DNA from: Puffinus mauretanicus
Lineage: Eukaryota > Chordata > Aves > Procellariiformes > Procellariidae
DNA: 64,000 nucleotides
Assembly: GCA_023333565.1 (NCBI GenBank)
Contig: JAJKFH010000071.1
Span: forward strand, 372,001-436,000
Direction: 5' to 3'
In this document: one piece after another, positions 46,770 through 58,345 of the stretch
Position numbering within the stretch: the first letter of the stretch is position 1
Layout of the letters: every line of letters begins with the position of its first letter
Translations under genes and position numbers: made by a program
The notes under the pieces: generated by a model
The model's input: the letters and a program-made list of their open reading frames with translations, nothing else
Database searches by the model: none
Told to the model about the DNA's origin: nothing

Positions 46770-47215
46770 GATTTTAAATGTTTAATATTCCTTCCATGTT
46801 GAAGGGCGTTTTACATTCGGATAAAAGGAGCCATAAATCTCTTCTGGCAAATGAAGCTCTGCTTTACCGCTCTCACCCTCCTCCCCCGCCTTTTTTATTG
46901 AGATCTCACCTAGAAAAGAAAAAAAACAGATGAAGAAATGATGATGAATCATAGCAGCTGTGGAACAGCCCAGATAAGGCACGATTTGCATTTTCATGCG
47001 ATAATTCGCCTCTCTTGACGCTTTCAAATTACCTTTAGAACCACATTAATTCTGCCGCCACAAACTCCAGCACGGAGAGAGAGTAACCATGAGAATGGCA
47101 ATTCAAGTGGCAGCTTCCGTTTGGCTTTTCTGGGCCTTGAATAGCACCTAGTGTACAACATCCTAGATTTCAGAGGGCACTTTGGTGGCTTTATCACACA
47201 GCCTTTGTCCATTCC
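46770..47215. promoter_or_regulatory. Candidate conserved non-coding element
   Basis: A repeat-free block with AATTTGCATTTTCATGCGAT-like wording near 46983, GATAATTCGCC, TTCAAATTACC and CCACATTAATTCTGCCGCC (about 47041), and few CpGs outside these motifs. The texture resembles vertebrate developmental enhancers; conservation was not tested. Confidence 0.3.
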
Positions 47216-49086
47216 AGGACATAAAGCCTATGGTCTGAAATGGGCTGATTTGCTCAGCCTGGTCGAGATTAAGTTCTAGAATATTGTCTTTTCTTGTGAT
47301 GTAGCAACTGTGATGTATGTGCTAGAAGAGCACTGTTGTCTCGTAAGAATGCAGTCATCACAGTCAATAAATGCTAAAGGAAAATCTGTATCCCTGCCTC
47401 TTATGATTACTGGGATGATTATGTACTTTGATTTTTTTAAACACCAACTGTTACAAAGGAAAGCGTGGATTTGCTACAGAAGGGAGTTGGTTAAATAAAT
47501 CTGCAGTATTTAATCCTCTTTGTACGAAACAAACATCCCTCCGAGTGGTCTGAAGAGAGTACTGCCTCTGCCATGGTCTCAGCTGGAGGTTGCCATCACC
47601 TCTTACGTATGCCAGCTGCATAGGCTGTATCGAGCTGCTCGTGAGCTTGCTCCCTAACGTGTTACAGCCTCAGTGAGCCAGGTTGCTTTAAACAGTTTCA
47701 AAAGTACGTTTCTGCTAATCCAGTTCATATCAAGTGCAGTGGGTGAGGAAGCAGTTGCATGAGTACTTCAGGTGATCTACGGGAGGAGGAAGCACGAGAA
47801 AGGTGATAAAGAGTTGCAGGTGCATATGGGAGCAGTAACCACTTCAGGAAGCACAGCTGGAGCCAGAAGTGTATCCTGAGCATTCATCTCCATTCAGCAT
47901 TGCACAGCTGTAATAACAAGGCTAAAATCAGGCAGGCTTAAACCTGACAAGGATCTGCTGGGATTGTTGGTGGTCTTGGATGAAGGAGAAGTTGTTTGAG
48001 AGTAGGTTCTGGCCATAGATTTCAGCCCATTTAATCCAAGTTCTACAGCAACAATACTGCTTCAGTCTAACAGTGCTCATCGGGGGAAAAAAGGAATTAA
48101 AAAAAAAAGGTCTTACTGCATAATCTTTAGGCATTTTACATGTGTATATGCTCTGGACAGGAGATTTTGGAAGTCAAAATATCCTGTTTCTGACCTCTTC
48201 AGGACACAGCCAAAAATGGTGATTTTCACCCCTCATCCTAATAACTTACTGTGAATGCTCCAGGTAAAAGGCTACATGAAATAACTAAATACAAGGAGAT
48301 ACTCCTTAAGCAGTCTTGACCCTCAAAAGCCATCCCCACCATGGTTATCTTTCTTCCTATATGGTCTTATGGATGATTATACAAGCTGGCCAACCTCATC
48401 TGTTTTATGTGCTTATCACCCACATGGCTATTGATTAAGTGCCTTCTCCTTTTCCCTTCAAAGCTGAAGGCACATCTCTACGTGGCCTGAAACAAGGTAG
48501 GATCAAACTCTACCGTAATGCTTTCTAAAATACCTTGTCCATGAAATGCAATTCTGTGTGCTGGGGGAATAGGAGGTTTGCCATCAACTTTCATGACAGT
48601 TAAGTGAAGCTAACACCGGATTCTGACCTCTCTTTTGTGTCAGGAGAAAAATGCTCACGGCATCTGAAACTTCTGCTTGTAAGAGGTGCTGAGCTTAGAG
48701 GGGTGAGAAACAACTTAAGAAATGGAGCATATTCTCTTATTTCAGCATCAGTATCAACTGGAGAGTTTTCAAGGAAAATGCTTCTCTTCCAGAGCACCTT
48801 CATCTAACTTTGACATGAGAACTTTCTCTATTGACCCTGCTGGTGCGTTGGAGCAAAAAATGCCATAGGTCACTTGAAACCTGAATTATTCCATGACTCA
48901 GTGAAAAAAATTGAGAGGGAATGGCTGGGGCACCTTTTAGGCTGGAGATCAGAGCATGCCATGGAGAGAACAGAACAGCGGCCATCCCTCATGTGGGGAG
49001 GTGAACAAGAAGAGGTCAGTGCCCTGTGGTTAATGTGGGAATAATATTAGATACATACCCTGGGGACATCTCTCTGGGCTGGCATT
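47216..49086. other. Unique non-coding DNA, no gene seen
   Basis: Nothing recognised; one A-run near 48099-48108. Confidence 0.45.
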
Positions 49087-49773
49087 TGCAGCCCAACTAA
49101 TGCGATTTTAGCCACTAATAGTGAAAGACCACAGGCTTTGAGCTTGCCTGACACTGGGGAGTATCAAGATGTCTCTGGGCTTGCCATGCCCTGAGCTGGG
49201 TGTCCGTGTGGTCACAAGTGTCCCATGGCCAAGGGCCTCGTGCCCGACCTGCCTGAGCTCAGCGATGGGACACCCCCCATGGCCAAGGGCTGCCGCCCCG
49301 GGCAGGCACTGCCCAGCAAACACCAGATCTTTGTGTGCCCGGGCTGGGCGCTGGGCAGCTCTGCCACTGGTGCTGGGGACCAGGGAGAAGGGAGCAGGCG
49401 GTAGGGAGAGGGGCAATGGTGGTCCCAAGAGTGAGGAGGAAGAAACCCCACCATGGACGTCACAGTCCTGCCAGGAAAGAGCTCAGGATAGTGACAACTT
49501 GTAATCTCCTGCCGCCCCTTCCATCCTGCTGGGGGGACACCGGAGCTGTCAGCCCTGGAACGAAGAGGAACACTGGCAGGGAGATTCGCACACCAGAGGT
49601 TGGGATGGATACTGGGAAGGTGGGAATGTTTCTGTATAGCAGTTTTAACTGCATCATTAATGAAACTTTATTGTACTAATTGGATAATTTGGACTGTTAG
49701 ACTGTTAAAACACTTAGTGGTCTAAGAATAAATTTTTAGCTCATATATATGGTCTTCCCTTTGTCCCATAACA
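49087..49773 (+). mobile_element. LTR-like element, copy 3 (sense as inferred)
   Basis: It runs from TGCAGCCCAACTAATGCG to TTTGTCCCATAACA, giving TG...CA ends 687 bp apart. The flanks are GCATT on the left and GGATT on the right, a possible 5-bp target-site duplication with one mismatch. The first half is GC-rich and contains the conserved core (49171-49376); the last quarter is AT-rich with AATAAA about 45 bp before the end, which is why I read this strand as sense. No primer-binding site follows and no retroviral gene adjoins, so it would be a solo LTR. Open frames on both strands across the core are compositional. It could instead be a non-LTR dispersed element. Confidence 0.65.
49171..49376. 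repeat. 206-bp GC-rich core shared with 19027-19232 (inverted)
   Basis: Direct comparison with the reverse complement of 19027-19232 shows 8 substitutions and no gaps (96% identity). Four of the eight are CpG-to-TpG/CpA transitions. The core includes repeated CTTGGCCATG/CATGGCCAAGG-type motifs twice (near 49226 and 49280). Sequence of the same elements on either side of the core is far less similar. Confidence 0.9.
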
Positions 49774-51164
49774 GGATTTTGACTATCTTGCTAAGCTTTT
49801 TTATCACTATTGGAGAGAAATGCGCCTTGCTGGTGCACAGTGAGTGCATCTTGTCTCAAGAGAGAGACGTCTAAACCAGGGCAGACAAATCTCACTCTAG
49901 AAGTACCTATTTCTCTCCCCTGACTATAAAGAGCATCAAGACAGCTGGCTCAGAGGGTGATGTTTGCACTCAAATGGGAGAGGTTAGGTAAGATAAATCC
50001 CTGGCTGGGAGAATGAATTTTCACTTTGACTTCAGGAGAGATGTGAAGAACACTCTGGGGAACCTTTCCTGATGGAAGTGTCATTAGATCCAGCATGTTG
50101 GAGTGCAGATTGTCCCTATACCTCATTGTTCTCTTGACCTTAAGTATCGCAGAAAATATCTGAGTCCATTTTAGGAGCCTCTGTTGGCAGTCTGAAAATG
50201 GTTACCCATGTTTCTAGCAAGGAGAAACAAGCTGGAGAGAGGTTTGGAAATTAAATTTCTTGGAGTGAAGAAGTAAAACCAGATCCATCTGCCATATCCC
50301 TAATGGAGCAGTTTAATAACACCATTTGCCTGCTTCTTTGGGAATCCCTCATCTGTGGGTCTTCTAAGTAAGGAAGGTCTAAAAACCTTTTTTTTTTTTT
50401 TTGAAATTTATGTGAAATGAGTGTATGTTTGTCAAGAAAAGCCAGCCCTCTTCATGAGACACACCACGCCATCATGCTCAGCCGATGGCAAACATAGTCT
50501 TTGATATAAAGCCAGACCATGCAGAGAAAGTACATGTAAGGATGCTTTTACTAAGGGAGAAGCTGCTTTGGGTTTTTTTTTTAGAGGATGCCTGTGGCTT
50601 GGGACCAGAGGGTGGGATATTATTTCTGACTCCATTGCTGTGCGGTTATATGATATGGGGCAAACCTCTGCACGTGGCTCCACATCAAGGCTCTTCCTCT
50701 ACTCAATGGAGACAGAGAGGCCATTCTCCCATCCTAAGAGGTCACCAACAGAAAGGGGTGAATTGCCCTGGAAAGAGGGTGTCTGTTTATCTATATGTCC
50801 TGCAATGGGGATTTTGATGACTTTCTTAAGGTACATGCCTTATTTTTAGATAGCTAGATGAATGTCCAACTGCATCTCTAAATCTCTTCCATCAATGTTG
50901 TATCACAGACCGCTGGTGTGGGAGCGATTGATAAAAGACTGTGCAGGTTTGTAATGACACCACAGAGCCAACGCAGCAGACAGTCTATGTTGAAACAACC
51001 AGACAAAGACCTGGAAACTATTAGGAAAGATGTCTTTAGAGAGTAAAAGAAGGTATCTAAAATAACAGATAATAAAGAAAATGGGCATATCTCTTATTCT
51101 GAGTATTATAGAGAAGTCTAAGCCTCTTCCCAAATGAAAACAGCAATGGTAAATCAAGAAACTA

Positions 51165-51235
51165 AATGCTGACTTTTTGATCCATAACTTGTGGAACATG
51201 CTGCCCCAGAATGTAAGGAAGACCATGAATTTAGG
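51165..51235 (+). mobile_element. Possible ancient LINE remnant
   Basis: AACTTGTGGAACATGCTGCC followed by AGAATGTAAGGAAGACCATG and AATTTAGG is similar in order to the old CR1 wording TGTGGAACTCCTTGCC...GAAGACCAAGAA. It covers only about 60 bp. Confidence 0.3.
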
Positions 51236-51576
51236 TCTTGATGGAGGGCTAGGCTGTGAAGGAGAAGGGTGGGAGTTTCTTTAGGTCGGACAAGTGTACG
51301 GGACAGAACACTTACGACTCCAAATGGGGGTGAGGGAGGAACTTCTGCCTTGAGACTTCTCATGCTGCCTTTGAAAGCACCTGGAGGGTGTAGCAATCAG
51401 AAGTAGGTACTGTTTCAGTATAAGCCACTCAGAGAAGCCCTTAGCCTGGCAAATTTTACATTCCTGAAATATTCCTGATAGTTGTTATTTTAAGGGTTGA
51501 GCAAGAAAAAGAAGCACATTCACAAATCGATTCCGTAGAAAGAAATCCTGCAGAATTAGCAGGAGAAAAAGGAGTT

Positions 51577-51624
51577 ACCATGACAACCACCTTCATCACC
51601 ACCACCAGCACCACCATCACCACT
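51577..51624. repeat. (ACC)n-like imperfect trinucleotide repeat
   Basis: CACC/ATCACC units with interruptions over about 48 bp. Confidence 0.7.
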
Positions 51625-52179
51625 GACTGCAACATGTGAAAATGCAGAGAAAAGAAGTTGTTTGGGGTATACAGCCCTGTGTGTGTCTGGGGGAGAGGGT
51701 GTCTACCCAGGAAAAGGACCAGGAGAGCTACCAGTGAACCAAATAGTCTGCCACAGCCAGCTCTGAGCAGCTCTTGGGAGGTGAGGTGGAGAAGGAGGAC
51801 TTGGGTCTCGTGAGGCATGGGGTGTGTGTCCATGGGGCTCAACAGGGCAGCGAGGAGCTGTGCATATGGCTATGTTGGTCTGGCCCGGAGGATATGGAGT
51901 TCTCCTCAGGCAATGCTCCTAACTGTACATCATGCCGGATGGTTTGGTGCTCATCCTCCGTGTTCATCATCTCAGCACTCATCCTGCACCCAGCACTGCG
52001 GTCCCAGCTAGATGCATTAGGAATAAAAATGCCCCAACTATCACCATGGACAAATGGCCATTCACTGATCACCGCAAAAGGGTCTGATGCTAAACTCTTG
52101 CCTTGTATCTGGAAAGCTACTAGAAAATACATAGCCTCAGTCTCTTGATGAGCATTATCCAAAGGGATTTCAATCAAAA

Positions 52180-52770
52180 TAATTCCCAGGGGTTAATAAA
52201 TATACAGCAATACCTGCAGGGTTGAAGTAAATAATTTTCTGTGTATTGTTCGAATGTCATTGTTTTACTGCCATATAAACACATATATTAAAGGGGGGAG
52301 AATTGGCAGCTGTAAGTAATACATAAAGGTTTGTATAAAAATGAATTATGCAAATATGATCTCTCTTTTCTTGTGAGTGCAATAATAAAAATGTAAAATA
52401 AATCTTAATAACATGTCTCTGACTTAAAATGCTAAGGGGTAAAAGGGGAAGGAGGGAGGGTCAGCACTGTTGTTTATTATTGAATTCAGTGCTGAATCCA
52501 ACATGCCTAATGTTCTTGGAGAAATTGAAACATCTAATGTCAAATAAGATCTCCATGGTCTAATTCTTCATTCAGAGCCCTGGGGATAATGTATCCGACG
52601 TGACAATCCAATAAGCTTTCACATCTTCATCCATTTGTTTTCAGGGAGCCCTCACACCTCTGCTTAAAAAATAAAAAATATCTTTAAAAAGTCATTATTT
52701 CTTACATTGTAATAAATTTCACTGGAGCAATAGACGTAATTTTAAAAAGGGGGATAAAATAGGGGAGAGA
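52180..52770. promoter_or_regulatory. Candidate conserved non-coding element
   Basis: AT-rich, repeat-free block with CAATCAAAATAATTCCC (52171), GAAGTAAATAATTTTCTGTG (52224) and TTATGCAAATATGATC (52347; contains an octamer ATGCAAAT). It has no open frames of note. Composition and motif content suggest a distal regulatory element; untested. Confidence 0.3.
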
Positions 52771-52816
52771 GACTGGATGATAGATTGTCTACAACTTTAA
52801 TATACAGGATACAGAC

Positions 52817-52876
52817 TATCATCTATCTATCTGTCTATCTACATATCTGTCTGTCTGTCTATCCACATATCCATCT
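52817..52876. repeat. (ATCT)n / (CTGT)n compound microsatellite
   Basis: Imperfect tetranucleotide units: ATCTATCTATCTGTCTATCT and then CTGTCTGTCTGTCTATC, broken by CACATAT. Not a CRISPR: units are 4 bp without unique spacers. Confidence 0.9.
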
Positions 52877-55800
52877 TTATTATTGTAGTGACTTCTTTTC
52901 CATCTTGAATGGATGTTGTAGAACTGCATCTTTGCTGGTGAAATTTTGCTTTATAGCTCACTGCCTTTCTTCAACTCTGAGGTTTTGCAGGGGGACCCGA
53001 GACTAAATGAAAAGAAAGATGAGGCAGGCCAGCATCTTCTGCTGTGGACAATACAATCCCACCATGGAGTCATCAAGACATGATTGTCCCCCCTCTCTCT
53101 CTCTGCATCTCTCAGTTAGCCAGGTTACATCCCTTGGAGGGAAAAATCCTGAAGAGGGAGGGGAGCAACCACCTGCCCTGGGGTAAGAGGAAGGCAGCAG
53201 GGGAATTGGGCTGATCTGAGTTGAATGTCCACCAACAATGTTTGGTACTAAAGGGTCTAGACAAGCAAGGTTTGGTGGAGGGGAGCGGGAAGCAGGATGC
53301 TGGTGTAGAGACATCTTGGGGCAGTAGTCTGGGATCTGCCCTAAGTGTCAGATTTCTTTGAACTTTCCCAGCTGGACATAAGGTGCAGAACATGCAAGCA
53401 GAAATAGTTTTGAGAGACTTGCAAAAACTCTTTTATTCTTTGATGAGGTATTGTATCAAGTTTGGTGACAGCAACATCACAGGGCACCTGTGGCAGTCTG
53501 CAACCCCAGATGGACATGCATGTTAATGACTGGTAAAAGCAGCAGAGATCTGAACAGGATCTGAGTCTCCCTTGGGGGTGGCATTTGGTGTTGTCCCATG
53601 GAGCTGAGATCAACCCCATTCATCTGTTTTCCTGCCATGAATTTTTACCACTTTTGTTGCTGCAATTTGCATTATTATCTGCCGAGTAGGAGTCGGATGC
53701 AAGGTTCTGCTGCTGGCTTTATCTGCTTTTCCTGCCAATGGAGAGAGTGGGAAATTAGAGGAGGACCTCTCATCTGTCATTGTGCTTTAAGGCTAAGAAT
53801 ATGCTCTGCTATCAGAACTGCCCCACATTAGCACATACACATCAAGGTAAACAGCAGTTGCTAGTTGCCTTTGGCCAACATGCAGATCAGTCAGTTCCTT
53901 GGCACATTAACAAAGTCTTAATTGTTCTTTTCAGATGTATTTTTCCTGCCAAATGCAGGAGTAATCCTGACACTGCCTTGCATCCTAGGCTTTGGGGCTT
54001 AGGTCAGACTCTAACGGGGTTGTGAAACAATGAACCAGCACTAGGCTTTCATTTGGAAACCCAAAGCTATGCAAAACTCCAGGGTGCAGAGATGTTGTAC
54101 CAAGCTTTGAAACAGAGGTGAGGTTTACTGTGAACTTTGTTAAAAAATGAAGACGTTGAGAATGAACCCGTGGCCTCTGGTCTGGAGCGGATCTAGCCAG
54201 GGATTTCAAGTGGAGGCTTTGGATAAATTGGAAAGAAAAGCTAGTTTGTATAAACCTAGGTAGAATAGGACAATATTTTCTGTAGACCTCATTTGCAGCA
54301 GGGATGGAGGCAAATTCCAGACTTCCTGAGGAGTCCTGAGGCTCAGTGCAGGGCAAATCTGCAGTCGTGATCCAGGAAGACATTATGGGTTAAAGTTCAA
54401 AGCAGCCCAACTTTCACAGGGAAACCAAGATTGCTTTCTCAGGCCTTGGACAGGGTTTCAAATAGGTCCAGAGCATCACATGTTCCATGTAATGCACCAG
54501 TTTTGTGGTTATTCATGTTTAGAGATTGGTCCTGTAGTTTGCAGAAGACTAAATAAGGGAATTATTACTGTGGAACATGACTACTGTGTGACTTTCCCAG
54601 AGTTGGGTATCTGCTTCTATGGTGAGAGGTGGACAGTGAGGGGCCCTTTGGAAGACCACACAGGCTGAAGGTGAGGCTGGGAAGAAGAGACAGTGTTTCT
54701 TCAGTTCCTGGTGATAAATTCAGTGCACATCTACCATGAAGGACTGTTCTGTTTCTCTACGAGCAACGAACGTGTATTCCTTCGGTACTGCGACATCATC
54801 TGGCCTCTATGGAAAGCATGGCAGAAAAAGGTAACCAAAGATAACATGTCAAAGTCAAGGGAGATGTGTCTTCATCCATTCTCCCAGAGGGGAGAGGGCC
54901 TGGGTCTGTTGTCATCTTGGGTGATGCTTAAGGGAAACGCTTTTTTGTTCCAAGAGAATAAGAGCAATTTGATTTCCCTAAGACAGCTTTTGCCATGAGA
55001 TTTTGGGGTTTTGTGTTTGTTTGTTTTTTTTTTTCTTGGGAGAAGGGGAAATCCCAGCTTGAACTTTCTTACAAAATGTTGTTTATTTTTGAGCAACGCA
55101 GCATATACTAGTGTTTTACAGAAACAAGCACAGGCATATCATTGAGGTGTCTGTCTCAGCAGAGTTCTCCTTTAGATCAAGTGTTGTCAGACTGTTTTTC
55201 TGAAGTGGGAAGGGTGAGCATTAGAGCTTTGGCTGCCCTCTCTCCCAACACCTTGTCAGGTCCCCAGCATGATATGCACAATCTGAGCCCAGCCATAACA
55301 TAGCAATAACTCCCCTTAGGATGGTTTATCAAGAAAGTCCAAGCAACTTACAATTTTCTGTTTACACCTGTACTTTTTTGCCTGTGTATTTTGCACTTGA
55401 TTGCCAACCTGGAGGGACAGGAGAGGAAGACGGCAGGGAAATAGCCATATAGACCGAAAAGAAAACAAAGCTTTTCTAGACCAGAATGACAGCCTGCACA
55501 TTGACTGCCAGGGCAGGGCCAGCAGTTGGCATGGGCAAAGCTAGGTAGTTGCCCTGTGCAACCCCATCGATGAGGATAACAAAAATTGATGGGGTTCAAC
55601 TGAATGGTGGAGTAGCTCCTCTGTGCGTTGCCATCCCCAAGGAGCCAGGTCCAAACAAAGGGTTTGGCCTCCTGACTTGCACGCCCAGCCTTGCACTTTG
55701 CCTCAGTGTTTCTTCCGATTTCCTACAAATTCTGTGCAATATCAGCTACATCACAGGAGGGCAACGAAGGACTCTGAGGGCTGGAAGTATTCCCTCTGTC

Positions 55801-56594
55801 TCAGTGGGGCCAAGCATGTATGTCAGTGGTGGCAAAGGGACCTGAGGCTCTTGAGGAGTGAGACCTCACGTGCAGGCTGCAGGACTGTGGATGCATAATA
55901 ATTGGGGCTGGGGACCCTTCTGCTACCAGTATCTTAAGTGTCCCTGGAAAGAGACTGCTAGAAAGACCCACATGCCCCAAAACCCTGCATGACTGAAGGA
56001 ACCCTGAGGATGTCTTGAGCTTGTTAAAGCAGTTGCTTTTTAACTGTTGTCTGTTTTCCTTTTCCTCCTTGCCTTCAGCTTCCGTAATTTGCCTTTTGTT
56101 TAAATCCTGAAGTGTGAAGCTAGGTTATTTGTGCACAGTCTGATAAAGTAGATCTTGGCTGGTGCTATCATTTTCCAATCTCAATAAAAATCCCAATGCA
56201 ATGGGACCTGGATTTTTTGGGGGCATTCTTCTATAGACCAGGAATTTCTGTTTTGTCCCTGCAGACAGCTCACTGAGTCATGAAATGTCTTCTTTATCCC
56301 AGACAACCAAGGTTAGTCCCTGGAAGAAAGAGGAATTTCCCCTTACCGGTATTGCACAGAGAGAAAGGGAATGAGAGAAAGAACCGAGATACAGGCTCAC
56401 TGAAAGAGGAAATAATTTTCCGGCTAAGAAAACATTTTAACTTTGCAATGCACATTCATATATATGTATGGACTTCCATCACTTGCACATAATTTAGCAA
56501 GACGAAGAGCGAAATCCAGTAGAAAGATTCAAACATGTAAAAGAGCCATAATTCTTCTCTGAATTGTGACTGAATAGTTATTATTTGCTTAGGA
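52877..56594. other. Unique non-coding DNA, no gene seen
   Basis: A (CT)n patch near 53093-53104 and a 14-T run near 55023-55036 are the only simple repeats. A frame of about 45 codons at 54.70-54.83 kb lies between a CAG and a GTAACC and so looks faintly exon-like, but its product is unrecognised. Confidence 0.45.
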
Positions 56595-56598
56595 AGAC

Positions 56599-56636
56599 CT
56601 TTTTTCTTTCTTTTTTTTTTTTTTTTTCCTTCTCCT
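56599..56636. repeat. Poly-T / pyrimidine tract
   Basis: About 38 consecutive pyrimidines, mainly T, including one run of about 18 T. Confidence 0.85.
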
Positions 56637-58003
56637 TTAACATCTCATTAATGTTAATGCAACCCCAGCTCAATAAAAATGGGAAGATAGGGCAATAGCA
56701 GTTTAGCAAATTTATTTTGTGAGAGTAATATCTTTGGTCTGTGTAAATGATATTCATTCCGAGAGGACAGCTGTGCAAAATGAGCATCTCCAGGCCCCAT
56801 TAACCCAAAGTGAAAGGATCTGGGCAGGGATGATCAATGAGAGATGAAGAAGGTTTTTGACTTTGTTGCTTGCTTTCATGGAGAAGGCTGAAAGACGAGT
56901 GCCAACCTGGTGAAACCATCAGAGGGGAAATGAAGCTGGAGAGAGGGAGACCAATACTGCTGTTGGGGATACGGGGTAAGAGTGACCATAGGGCTCCAGG
57001 GGAAGACCCTTGCTCTTTCCCTAATGTTTAAACATTAATTTTGCACTGTGTCTGGCTGTCTGGTCCAGTGTGTCTTAGGACCACCTGAGACATGGCTATT
57101 TCCATGGTCCCAGGACAAGCTACATGTACCTTACAGGAGACTGGATTGCCGAGAGTCTTGGTCCCCACTGAATGGGAATCAGTGCAAAGAGCATCATGGC
57201 TCCTGTTTGGGTCACTTTCTTTTGCTTCCTTTCCATGGAAATCCTGTGTGGGGTGGAGAAGACCATGATGTGGAGTCAGATGAGACCTGGATGCAACTAA
57301 CCCTGACCTGTCAGACTTGTTCTCCAATGTGCTAAATGGGAATTGGACAGTGCCCTATAGGAACCTTTATCTTTATTTTTTATGGGCTGGCAATCTCCAA
57401 CTAGGTGACTCCCACCTGGCATCTGGCCTGCAGCTCTCCAGTGGATATCTGCTTACTTTCCAGGTTTGAGTGTGTTTCAAGTCTTAGAGTTCACCTTTCT
57501 GTGGGTTCAAGTGGCTCAGAACAGCTACTTGTGCATACAGGAAGGTCAGGAGAGCACTGGACATACAATTCAAACAAGTTCAGGGTTTCCTGCTTAGAGC
57601 TTCAGGTTAAATCTCAGCTGCCACAAGCACAGAAAATTCTCCAAATCCGTCGTAACAAAACTTCCCAGAGGCAAAGATGATGGATCGATTTTTTTCCCTC
57701 GCTTCCTCCATGCAAAAACATGAGCTTATTCTAGCTATCCAAACTCTATCTACTCTTGGTGGAGAGAGGGAAAGAGGGTGATTCATCCATCACTAGTAGC
57801 AAGCCCTGCTTTCCGCCCCAGTTATGAGCCTGCCTTGATTTACAGCTGTGAAGGACATTCAAGCTAGTGGCATGGTACTGAACCCACTTAACTTTATATG
57901 TCTCTAGTGTAGATGCCTCTGTCTGAATTAGCCTCTCCCTTGTCTCCCTTTACAGTAAATGGAAAGAGATGGATACCCAGAGGTCCAATTTGTCTTCCCA
58001 ATC
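56637..58003. other. Unique non-coding DNA, no gene seen
   Basis: No gene or repeat recognised; the first 150 bp is AT-rich. Confidence 0.45.
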
Positions 58004-58180
58004 TAAGAATCACAGAATAATTAAGGATGTAAAAGACCTTGGGAGGTCTCTAGTCCACCCTATCCACCCCCCGAAATGCAGTGCCAATTAGATCTGGTTC
58101 CCTAAGGTCTCACCCAATTAAGTTCAGAATACATCCATGGATGTAGAGCCTGCAGAGGCTTTGGGCACCTGCCCTGATTT
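58004..58180 (-). mobile_element. LINE CR1 3' fragment (antisense)
   Basis: AAGAATCACAGAATAATTAA, AGACCTTGGGAGGTCTCTAG and TCCACCCTATCC correspond to the antisense CR1 tail (AGAATCACAGAAT...AGGGACCTCTAGAGATCATC...AGTCCAACCCCC). Further right, TTCAGAATACATCCATGGAT and GGGCACCTGCCC fit the next blocks with many mismatches. It is older than the copies at 10.5 and 41.4 kb. Confidence 0.7.
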
Positions 58181-58271
58181 TAGCTGTCAGCCTTAAGACA
58201 AAAGGAACTGTGCTTAATGCTGACTTTGTCTTTGAAGTAGTTGTAACATCAGCCTTTTTCTTTTTGCCAAG

Positions 58272-58345
58272 AAAGGTTGGACTAGAAGATCCTTGAGGTC
58301 CCTTCCAACCTTGTATTCTATGATTCTGTGTTTCTATGATTCTTT
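58272..58345 (+). mobile_element. LINE CR1 extreme 3' end
   Basis: AGGTTGGACTAGAAGATCCT, TGAGGTCCCTTCCAACCTTG, then TATTCTATGATTCTGTG and TTTCTATGATTCT, the characteristic CR1 3' end with three tail units. It is oriented opposite to the fragment 90 bp to its left, so the two tails face outward. Confidence 0.88.

Larger units (their letters stand above)
49774..52179. other. Unique non-coding DNA with low-complexity patches
   Basis: Holds a 15-T run at 50388-50402 and a CACC-type patch at 51577-51624. A stretch near 51165-51235 may be the extreme remains of an old LINE. No gene recognised. Confidence 0.45.

Noticed and set aside
52817..52876. Array that might suggest a CRISPR
   Set aside because: 4-bp units without spacers, in a vertebrate sequence; it is a microsatellite.
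54692..54835. Short frame between CAG and GTAACC that could be an internal exon
   Set aside because: Weak polypyrimidine tract and no protein family recognised; splice-like dinucleotides at this spacing are common by chance.
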